From contig CAZGGG010000036.1 in assembly GCA_964525165.1 (NCBI GenBank), forward strand, positions 1-28,991: a stretch of 28,991 bases of DNA. The letters are read 5' to 3'. Below the pieces are notes generated by a model that did not search any database, had not been told where the DNA came from, and saw only the letters and a program-made list of their open reading frames with translations. Position numbers and translations under genes: made by a program. This DNA comes from JAWLFI01 sp964525165. Its GTDB lineage: Bacteria; Bacteroidota; Bacteroidia; Chitinophagales; Saprospiraceae. Shown here piece after piece: positions 23,501-28,991 of the stretch; within the stretch, counting starts at the first letter, position 1; each line of letters starts with the position of its first letter.

Positions 23501-24829
23501 ATGAAACGTATACTGCCTTTATTTCTCTTTTTAATGATCGGGGCATTAAGCCTTAATGCTCAGGATGATGCAAAAAAGATGATGCGTAAAGCGGACAGAG
23601 CACTTGCGCGTTACAATATTGATCAAAGTGCTAACAAGGATGACCTTGATAAAGCGAAAGATCTGATCAATCAAGCTGTAAAGGATTCCGAATATTCTAA
23701 AGTAGCAGAGGCTTGGGTCATTAAAGGCCAGGTGTATGATGCTTACGCAAATATGGATTTGAAGACTCAAATAACCAATCCCAATGCAGCACCTCAATAT
23801 CCGGATGCACCTTATGTCTCTTATGATGCCTATATGAATGCGATGCAATATGCTGAAAAAAGCAGATATAAAAACGATGCTTTAGACGGACTTAAAAATG
23901 TTGCTCAATTCATGAGCATGGAAGGGAATGCCTATTTGAGCACACAGGAATATGACAAGGCATATAAGCCTTTAGACAAGCTGCTCGCAATTCATCAGAT
24001 TATGGTGAGAAATGATGAAGACCCTGTTTTTCAATCTGAAGCAGACTTTAATCAACAGAAGTATGTTGTTTCTGTATGTGCTGCTCAGGCTGGAGATGCA
24101 GAACGATCCAAAGAGCTTTTGGTAGAGTTATATGAAAAATCGTATGAGCAGTCAGCTGTCTACTCTATGCTGTTCGATATGTACAATAAAGAAGGGAATA
24201 CAGAAAAAGCTGCAGAGGTATTGAATAAAGGGAAAGAGTTGTTCCCTGATGACTCTCAGTTGTTATTTGCCCAAATCAACTACTATATTCAGAATGAAAA
24301 GTACGACGAACTAGAGGCTAGTTTGAAGCAAGCGATTGCTGCAGAGCCCAATAACGCTTCTGTAAGATCTGCTTTGGGTAATGTCTATACCAAACTATTT
24401 AACGATAATTTGGAAGCAGGTAATGAGGAAGATGCATTGAAGTATAAAGCTCAGGCTATAGATTATTATGAGCAAGCATTGGAAATAGAGCCAGAAAGCT
24501 TTGATGCACTCTATTCAGTGGGTTCTATCTACTTTAATGAAGCAGCTACACTCACCCAGCAAATGGGAGAGTTGGGTATGAGCAAGGAGGATCAGAAAAA
24601 GTATGATGAATTAAAGGAGACTACAGAAAAGCTCTTCAATACAGCGCTACCTTACTTCAAGAAAGCAGAACGCATTAATCCCGGGGATCAGGGAATGCTC
24701 ATCGCCTTAAAAGAAATCTACGCTAGAACCGGAGACTTTGAAACCTCCAATGAGTTTAAAAAGCGATTGGAAAAAGTTCAGGGTGGAGGAGAAGTGACAG
24801 AGTCCTACTTCAACGCTCAAGGAAACTAA
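23501..24829 (+). CDS. Exported tetratricopeptide-repeat protein
   Basis: A 442-residue protein with an N-terminal signal peptide (MKRILPLFLFLMIGALSLNAQ would be cleaved after about residue 20) and no lipobox Cys, so probably periplasmic. The mature part is helical TPR repeats throughout. The clearest are AAEVLNKGKELFPDDSQLLFA, ELEASLKQAIAAEPNNASV followed by RSALGNVYTKLF, and YYEQALEIEPESFDALYSVG. The last is followed by LFNTALPYFKKAERINPGDQGM. TPR proteins hold partner proteins; the partner is unknown. It has its own predicted promoter and a clear terminator, so it is monocistronic. The first 21 and last 15 residues are not repeats. Confidence 0.88.
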   Translation: MKRILPLFLFLMIGALSLNAQDDAKKMMRKADRALARYNIDQSANKDDLDKAKDLINQAVKDSEYSKVAEAWVIKGQVYDAYANMDLKTQITNPNAAPQYPDAPYVSYDAYMNAMQYAEKSRYKNDALDGLKNVAQFMSMEGNAYLSTQEYDKAYKPLDKLLAIHQIMVRNDEDPVFQSEADFNQQKYVVSVCAAQAGDAERSKELLVELYEKSYEQSAVYSMLFDMYNKEGNTEKAAEVLNKGKELFPDDSQLLFAQINYYIQNEKYDELEASLKQAIAAEPNNASVRSALGNVYTKLFNDNLEAGNEEDALKYKAQAIDYYEQALEIEPESFDALYSVGSIYFNEAATLTQQMGELGMSKEDQKKYDELKETTEKLFNTALPYFKKAERINPGDQGMLIALKEIYARTGDFETSNEFKKRLEKVQGGGEVTESYFNAQGN

Positions 24830-24849
24830 GAAACCATATATTCAATTGG

Positions 24850-24887
24850 AAAAGCCGTTGTTCATTAGAATAGCGGCTTTTTGTTTA
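24850..24887 (+). terminator. Intrinsic terminator after the TPR gene
   Basis: AAAAGCCG at 24850-24857 pairs with CGGCTTTT at 24874-24881, followed by TTGTTT. The loop is about 16 bases and can pair a little further inside. It starts 20 bases after the stop and ends shortly before the next gene, which therefore has little room for its own promoter. Confidence 0.8.
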
Positions 24888-24897
24888 AATCCATCCC

Positions 24898-25377
24898 ATG
24901 AGTAAGAAATTTGACGAACCTAGCGCTTTATCTGATGTTGGAGCCTTTCATGATACGTTTCAATTACCCATAGAGTCAAACCCTGTGATTCCGGCAAAAG
25001 AAAGATGCGCCTTAAGAATCAATTTGCTTCAGGAAGAGTTAAATGAGCTCAAAGAAGCTATTGAAGATCGAGATATTGTTGAAATCGCCGATGCTTTGGC
25101 AGACTTGCAGTATGTGTTAAGTGGAGCTGTTCTAGAGTTTGGACTGGCGAATCATTTCAAGGCACTTTTCGATGAAGTCCAAAGATCCAATATGAGTAAA
25201 GCCTGTTCCTCTGAATCAGAGGCAATGGCCACTCAAGAAGCCTACAAGCTTAAAGATGGCACAGAGTCTTATGTGCAGAAAGTAGGTGATCATTATATTG
25301 TATATAGAAAAGGCGACCATAAAGTCCTGAAGTCAACTCATTATTCACCGGCCAATTTGGAAAAAATCCTAAAATGA
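24898..25377 (+). CDS. MazG-like nucleotide pyrophosphohydrolase with C-terminal extension
   Basis: A 159-residue all-alpha NTP pyrophosphatase (MazG/PRA-PH superfamily), expected to hydrolyse a nucleoside triphosphate or similar substrate to the monophosphate and pyrophosphate. The Mg-binding motif is visible: EELNE at residues 46-50 and the helix with Glu62, Asp65 and Asp69 (EIADALADLQYV). The helical domain ends near residue 110. A tail of about 45 residues (LKDGTESYVQKVGDHYIVYRK) looks like a short beta hairpin rich in Tyr and Lys, also seen in some pyrophosphohydrolases. It is not HisE despite the similar fold, and lies apart from hisG. The radical SAM gene follows after 15 bases. Substrate unknown. 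Confidence 0.85.
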   Translation: MSKKFDEPSALSDVGAFHDTFQLPIESNPVIPAKERCALRINLLQEELNELKEAIEDRDIVEIADALADLQYVLSGAVLEFGLANHFKALFDEVQRSNMSKACSSESEAMATQEAYKLKDGTESYVQKVGDHYIVYRKGDHKVLKSTHYSPANLEKILK

Positions 25378-25392
25378 CGGATATTTAGTCAA

Positions 25393-26454
25393 ATGACTAA
25401 AAACACGTCAAAATATAAAAATAGCCTTAAAGGAAGGGGGGCTCAGATTAATCCCAATGGGCATTTCAGCAAGACATTCACTGATTCGGCAGATTCATTT
25501 TACAAGGATGCGCAGGGCGTTCGTACTAAAGTAATTGAGGTACGAGCTAAATCCATCGTGAATCATGTGCCTTCTCCTGATATTCGGATGGATTATAGTA
25601 TGAATCCTTATCAGGGTTGTGAACATGGATGTGTGTATTGTTATGCTAGGAATACACATGCCTATCATGATATGGGTACTGGCATTGAATTTGAATCAAA
25701 GATTATCGCCAAGATGAATACCGCAGAATTACTGCGAGACTATATCAATAGAACATCTTGGAATGCATCTCCAATCATGTTAAGCGGCAATACAGATTGC
25801 TATCAACCGATAGAGCGCAAATATGAGCTCACACATTCTGCCCTGAAAGTTTTCTTGGAAGCAAAGCATCCTGTGGGCATCATTACGAAAAATGCTTTGA
25901 TACTGCGGGATCTGCCTATTCTGCGATCATTGGCGGAACTAGGCTTAATTCAAGTAGTGATTTCCATTACCACGGCTAATGAATCTTTAAGAGCGGTCAT
26001 GGAGCCCAGAACATCTACCTACCACAAAAAGAAGCAGCTTATCACTCTATTAAGTGAGGAGGGCATACCTGTTTCTGTCATGATGGCCCCCATTATACCA
26101 GGTCTGAATGATCACGAAATTATGCATATTGCCCGTGAGACTGCTCAATCAGGTGCACGGAGTTTCCATTATGCGACCGTTCGATTAAATGGTGATGTAG
26201 AGACTATTTTTAAGGATTGGATATATCAGTTCTACCCGGATAGGGCTCAAAAGGTGTTAAATGGTATCGCATCGCTGCATGGAGGAAACCATTATAGTGC
26301 TCAGCATCATGAACGTATGACTGGAAAGGGTGTGAAGGCTGACCAAATTAAACAACTCGTTCACTTAGCGCGTAAGAAATATTTTAAAGAATCGAAATTA
26401 CCAAAGCTAAGACAAGACTTGGCTATTAAAAATGGACAGGCGCGGCTCTTTTAA
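25393..26454 (+). CDS. PA0069-family radical SAM protein (SplB-like)
   Basis: A 353-residue radical SAM protein of the COG1533/PA0069 group, related to spore photoproduct lyase. The iron-sulfur-binding cysteines are Cys76, Cys80 and Cys83 in GCEHGCVYCYAR. Upstream are RAKSIVNHVPSPDIRMDYSMNPYQG (typical lead-in, split here) and downstream SGNTDCYQPIERKY, IITKNALILRD and ISITTANESLRAVMEPR. Then come MMAPIIPGLND and the C-terminal WIYQFYPDRA. It is expected to generate a 5'-deoxyadenosyl radical in the cytoplasm; the substrate of this subfamily is not established. It lies 15 bases after the MazG-like gene, so they are probably co-transcribed. Convergent overlap of 4 bases with the acidic gene. 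Confidence 0.92.
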   Translation: MTKNTSKYKNSLKGRGAQINPNGHFSKTFTDSADSFYKDAQGVRTKVIEVRAKSIVNHVPSPDIRMDYSMNPYQGCEHGCVYCYARNTHAYHDMGTGIEFESKIIAKMNTAELLRDYINRTSWNASPIMLSGNTDCYQPIERKYELTHSALKVFLEAKHPVGIITKNALILRDLPILRSLAELGLIQVVISITTANESLRAVMEPRTSTYHKKKQLITLLSEEGIPVSVMMAPIIPGLNDHEIMHIARETAQSGARSFHYATVRLNGDVETIFKDWIYQFYPDRAQKVLNGIASLHGGNHYSAQHHERMTGKGVKADQIKQLVHLARKKYFKESKLPKLRQDLAIKNGQARLF

Positions 26455-27035
26455 GACTCTATTTCTGCATCGTCGATTAATTCATCCCCATCTCCGTCAC
26501 GGTCCTCAAATCCTTTGACTTTCCCTTCTTTCTTGCCAGGGGATTTCCCGGGACTCATTTTACGGTCGGCAAATGCTTTTGCTTTTTTCATGAAATCATC
26601 ATCTAATCCCCCCCAATCTTCTTCGATTGCCTGATGATGAGATCGGGTATCCACAGACGCTTTTTCTTCCTCATCTTCAGCTTTTAATTCTGCAATGAGG
26701 GAATCTATTTTATTAGATAAATCACTTAAAATGCTTCTGTCTTTATCTATATCCTCATCAGTGGGTAGATCTGAACTTTCTTCTTCCGTCATAAATGCAT
26801 CTTCCGGAATGTTGGGCTCACTTTCATAGGGATTAGTCTTGGATTGAGCTTTTCGTTTTTCAAATTCCTGAGTGATTTTATTCAAGGCTTCTTCAGCGCC
26901 TTCTGCTACCTTGTTGCCGGCATAATGGAGTTCACGGCCCAGATCTTCAATGAATTCTGCTGCTTTGTCAGAACCATTTTTGAACTCGTCTTCATTATCA
27001 TCCAGCCATTTTTTAAATTTATCAATGATGCCCAT
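26451..27035 (-). CDS. Acidic helical protein with EF-hand-like C-terminus
   Basis: A 194-residue, highly charged protein starting at ATG 27035 (MGIIDKFKKWLDD). Residues 1-65 are predicted amphipathic helix (KAAEFIEDLGRELHYAGNKV, then EEALNKITQEFEKRK), similar in look to YtxH or LEA-like stress proteins. The middle (70-150) is acidic and low complexity. A basic stretch follows (MSPGKSPGKKEGKVKG), and the end holds the calcium-loop-like DGDGDELIDDAE, matching an EF-hand loop with Asp at 1, 3 and 5, Ile at 8 and Glu at 12. There is no signal peptide. I do not recognise a named family or function. The gene is convergent with the radical SAM gene and divergent from the his leader. Confidence 0.7.
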   Translation of the reverse strand: MGIIDKFKKWLDDNEDEFKNGSDKAAEFIEDLGRELHYAGNKVAEGAEEALNKITQEFEKRKAQSKTNPYESEPNIPEDAFMTEEESSDLPTDEDIDKDRSILSDLSNKIDSLIAELKAEDEEEKASVDTRSHHQAIEEDWGGLDDDFMKKAKAFADRKMSPGKSPGKKEGKVKGFEDRDGDGDELIDDAEIES

Positions 27036-27111
27036 ACAACTGATTTTTAGTAAGATACAATAAAGATGAGAGAGAAGGAAACAATGCGAAATGAGAAAAA
27101 TTTTCAATTAT

Positions 27112-27144
27112 TTTGAACCATATTATAATATCATTGTACATTAG
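27112..27144 (+). promoter_or_regulatory. Putative promoter of the his operon (TTTG-N21-TACATTAG)
   Basis: TTTG at 27112-27115, a 21-base spacer, then TACATTAG at 27137-27144, one mismatch from TAnnTTTG. The distance to the ATG at 27170 (25 bases) equals that seen at other genes of this window; the ATG at 27149 would be almost at the RNA start. Confidence 0.5.
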
Positions 27145-27169
27145 TTCTATGCAAAATTCAAGATTCAAT

Positions 27170-27211
27170 ATGCTACATCATCATGCTCATATGCACCCTC
27201 AGGTGGATTGA
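27170..27211 (+). CDS. Histidine leader peptide (HisL-like)
   Basis: A 13-residue open frame reading MLHHHAHMHPQVD and stop, with five His codons in seven consecutive positions (codons CAT CAT CAT GCT CAT ATG CAC). An alternative in-frame ATG at 27149 would give 20 residues, but it would lie within about 5 bases of the predicted -7 box. The function is inferred from layout: a ribosome that waits for charged tRNA-His stalls over these codons and leaves the downstream antiterminator arm (27200-27206) free. A ribosome that reaches the stop codon covers that arm. The peptide itself probably has no function. Its place just before hisG and the terminator makes the call strong. Confidence 0.85.
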   Translation: MLHHHAHMHPQVD

Positions 27212-27268
27212 GTAGTGATTTCCGTATAATTTTCTCACCCACCTGCAGTGTCAGGTGGGTTTTTTTTT
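27194..27268 (+). promoter_or_regulatory. Histidine operon attenuator (protector, antiterminator and terminator)
   Basis: Three mutually exclusive pairings can be drawn. (1) Protector: CACC 27194-27197 with GGTG 27202-27205, 4-base loop. (2) Antiterminator: CAGGTGG 27200-27206 with CCACCTG 27239-27245, extendable by GAG 27210-27212 with CTC 27234-27236 across a small internal loop. (3) Terminator: 27237-27245 with 27252-27260, nine pairs, then a run of T to 27268. The antiterminator arm overlaps the last codons of the leader peptide. Low histidine should allow transcription into hisG-hisD; high histidine should stop it. The mechanism is inferred from classical attenuators. Confidence 0.85.
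27237..27268 (+). terminator. Rho-independent terminator of the his attenuator
   Basis: ACCCACCTG at 27237-27245 and CAGGTGGGT at 27252-27260 form a perfect nine-pair stem with a six-base loop, followed by an uninterrupted T run (27260-27268). It lies between the leader peptide stop and the hisG ATG, which is 35 bases downstream. Confidence 0.9.
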
Positions 27269-27303
27269 GCCCCATTTGTTACTGTAGGTGTCAAACAAAA
27301 CCA

Positions 27304-28155
27304 ATGTTAACACTTGCCATACAAAAATCGGGAAGACTCCATGAAGGCTCCATAGAACTCTTAAAATCCTGCGGTATCCACATTCAAAACGGAGGACGTC
27401 AACTTAGAACCAGAGCTACCAATTTCCCTTTACAAATCTATTATCTGAGAAACTCAGATATCCCTGGTTACTTGGAAGATGGTATTGCTGATGCAGCCAT
27501 TTTGGGGCAGAATGAATTGGAAGAACAAGGGGCAGACCTGAAAGAAGAAATTCCTTTAGGTTTTTCACAGTGTCGGTTATCAATTGCAGTACCCAAAAAT
27601 AACTCATTTAATGGATTGCAAGACCTAAATGGGAAAAGGATTGCCACTTCATATCCGAAAAGCCTTCAGCGATTTTTGACACAGGAGGGAATATCAGCTA
27701 GCGTACATAACATATCCGGCTCAGTGGAAATTGCACCCAATATAGACCTTGCGGATGCGATATGTGACTTGGTCAGTACCGGAAGCACCCTCTTTCAGAA
27801 CGGATTGAAAGAGGTTCAAACCATCCTTTACTCCCAAGCAGCCTTATTTTCAAGGCTTGACCTCTCTCCCGAAAAGAAAGAAATTTTACAAAGCCTGGTA
27901 ACCAGAATTCGCTCGGTTTTGGAAGCACGTTCCTCAAAATACATCCTTATGAATGTACCGAATGATAAAATCCAAGCAGTCAGTGAGGCCTTGCCTGTGC
28001 TGAAAAGTCCAACGGTGATGCCCCTTGCTATACAGGGGTGGAGCTCCGTTCATACCGTGATTCAGGAGGAGGACTTTTGGGAATCTATTGCCTCGCTTAA
28101 GAGGACCGGAGCCCAGGATATTTTAGTCATACCCATTGAAAAAATAATCAGATGA
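27304..28155 (+). CDS. hisG: ATP phosphoribosyltransferase HisG (long form)
   Basis: First enzyme of histidine biosynthesis: joins ATP and PRPP to give phosphoribosyl-ATP. A 283-residue long-form protein. It begins MLTLAIQKSGRLHEGSIELL. The periplasmic-binding-protein-like catalytic domain holds the PRPP-binding segment DLVSTGSTLFQNGL (about residues 155-168). The C-terminal regulatory ACT-like domain, from about residue 210 (KYILMNVPNDKIQAV to GAQDILVIPIEKIIR), is present, so feedback inhibition by histidine is expected and HisZ is not needed. The start at 27304 is set by homology; the frame is open upstream only through the terminator. The stop overlaps or touches the hisD start (ATGATGA arrangement). 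It is controlled by the attenuator before it. Confidence 0.96.
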   Translation: MLTLAIQKSGRLHEGSIELLKSCGIHIQNGGRQLRTRATNFPLQIYYLRNSDIPGYLEDGIADAAILGQNELEEQGADLKEEIPLGFSQCRLSIAVPKNNSFNGLQDLNGKRIATSYPKSLQRFLTQEGISASVHNISGSVEIAPNIDLADAICDLVSTGSTLFQNGLKEVQTILYSQAALFSRLDLSPEKKEILQSLVTRIRSVLEARSSKYILMNVPNDKIQAVSEALPVLKSPTVMPLAIQGWSSVHTVIQEEDFWESIASLKRTGAQDILVIPIEKIIR

Positions 28156-28991
28156 TGAATTTAAGCATTCAAGAGACAGACGCGAAAGATTGGAAACAAT
28201 ACATGGAACGGTCCAACTTGGATCATCCTGATTTATCTGATTTAGTACAATCCATATTTACGGAAGTAAAGGCGGAAGGAATAGCTGCCGTCAAAAAGTA
28301 TGCGAAGCTTTTTGATGATTACGATGGCATGATAAAGCTCAGTGAGGAAAGCAGAGTAGAAGCAATCGGCACAATCAGTGGAGATTTAAAAGAGGCTATT
28401 CAATTGGCCTATACCAATATTAGAAAATTTCATGAAGCACAACAGCCTGCTGAGCAAAAGGTAGAAATTGCTTCCGGAATCAGTTGTACCTTATCGCCTA
28501 GAGCATTAGAATGCGTAGGTTTGTATATACCGGGAGGCACTGCACCTTTAATCTCTACCGTGCTTATGCTCGGTGTGCCTGCTCAGATTGCTCAATGTCG
28601 GAATATTGTTCTTTGCACACCTCCGGGGCCGCAAGGGGAGATCTCCCCGGCAATTCTCTATGCGGCTCAAATGTGTGGCATCAAGAATGTATACAGGATT
28701 GGAGGCATACAAGCTATTGCCGCTTTTCAATATGGAACAGAGTTGTTTCCCAAAGTAGATAAGATCTTTGGTCCGGGCAATAAATATGTGACAGCGGCTA
28801 AAATGTATGCCCAATCCCTGGGGACACCAATTGATTTGCCCGCAGGTCCATCCGAACTACTGGTGTTGGCAGATGAAAGTGCGCATCCACAATATTTGGC
28901 TTCTGATCTTCTTTCGCAGGCTGAACATGATCCTCATTCACAAGTCATTCTTGCCGGAACCGAAAGAAAGATTTTAGAAGAAACAATTCGT
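28152..28991 (+). CDS. hisD: Histidinol dehydrogenase HisD (5' part, runs off the window)
   Basis: The first 280 residues of the enzyme that oxidises L-histidinol to L-histidine using two NAD+. Visible motifs are GLYIPGGTAPLISTVLMLG, the nucleotide-binding FGPGNKYVTAAK, DLPAGPSELLVLAD, and the zinc-ligand segment SQAEHDPHSQ with Gln256 and His259 (E. coli Gln259 and His262). The catalytic Glu/His pair and the remaining zinc ligands lie beyond the window. The ATG at 28152 overlaps the hisG stop (ATGA); the next codon is also ATG (28155), so the start could be one residue later. The hisG-hisD order fits a his operon that presumably continues downstream. Confidence 0.96.
   Translation, partial: MMNLSIQETDAKDWKQYMERSNLDHPDLSDLVQSIFTEVKAEGIAAVKKYAKLFDDYDGMIKLSEESRVEAIGTISGDLKEAIQLAYTNIRKFHEAQQPAEQKVEIASGISCTLSPRALECVGLYIPGGTAPLISTVLMLGVPAQIAQCRNIVLCTPPGPQGEISPAILYAAQMCGIKNVYRIGGIQAIAAFQYGTELFPKVDKIFGPGNKYVTAAKMYAQSLGTPIDLPAGPSELLVLADESAHPQYLASDLLSQAEHDPHSQVILAGTERKILEETIR

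Noticed and set aside
24898..25377. HisE (phosphoribosyl-ATP pyrophosphohydrolase)
   Set aside because: Shares the MazG/PRA-PH fold, but the N-terminus, C-terminal tail and position outside the hisG operon do not fit HisE.

Overview
The window looks like a chromosomal segment of a Bacteroidota bacterium, most likely a member of the Saprospiria. The clues are: (i) several gene starts are preceded by the Bacteroidota-type -7 box TAnnTTTG, sometimes with a TTG about 20 bases upstream; (ii) a PorT-like protein of the type IX secretion system sits directly behind ubiE; (iii) a DUF5683 protein follows parA-parB; (iv) a secreted redoxin carries a dockerin-like pair of the kind common in Saprospiraceae. 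The last two associations are from memory of the families. The content is housekeeping and densely packed. I see no insertion sequence, phage gene, tRNA, rRNA or CRISPR array, and no gene-free stretch longer than about 270 bases.

Layout. 1-880 (-): fmt, cut by the window edge and by an N gap. 913-1230 (+): SCP2-like protein. 1233-4262 (-): operon UPF0173 hydrolase, parA, parB, DUF5683. 4366-4941 (+): FMN reductase-like protein. 4929-6260 (-): secreted redoxin with a dockerin-like module. 6371-7616 (+): lipB and a hotdog thioesterase. 7613-12416 (-): a tight run of a 43-residue lipoprotein, mnmD, a glutamate/aspartate-type symporter, a tudor-like conserved protein, a TlpA-type lipoprotein and a short-chain dehydrogenase. 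12530-13885 (+): mpl. 13880-15286 (-): a second TlpA-type lipoprotein. 15464-16427 (+): pdhB, interrupted by a gap. 16495-18606 (-): YegP-like protein, then ychF with an RluE-type pseudouridine synthase. 18706-19317 (+): AcpH-like protein. 19279-20699 (-): ubiE and porT. 20929-23391 (+): gyrA. 23501-24829 (+): exported TPR protein. 24898-26454 (+): MazG-like pyrophosphohydrolase and radical SAM protein. 26451-27035 (-): acidic protein with an EF-hand-like end. 27112-28991 (+): a histidine-operon leader, hisG and the start of hisD.

How the genes work together. Recognisable units are chromosome segregation (parAB), lipoate and pyruvate dehydrogenase function (lipB and pdhB, not adjacent), tRNA and rRNA modification or translation (fmt, mnmD, RluE type, ychF), cell-wall recycling (mpl), menaquinone synthesis joined to secretion (ubiE-porT), and histidine biosynthesis. 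Three exported thioredoxin-fold proteins of different architecture lie within 11 kb.

The most striking regulatory element is a complete ribosome-mediated transcription attenuator before hisG. It has a short His-rich leader peptide, a small protector hairpin, an antiterminator and a strong terminator. The principle is classical, but its compactness is worth a second look. I did not find a convincing new multi-gene system. Three N gaps interrupt fmt, the dehydrogenase and pdhB. Their recorded lengths look too short, so these genes should not be read as pseudogenes.
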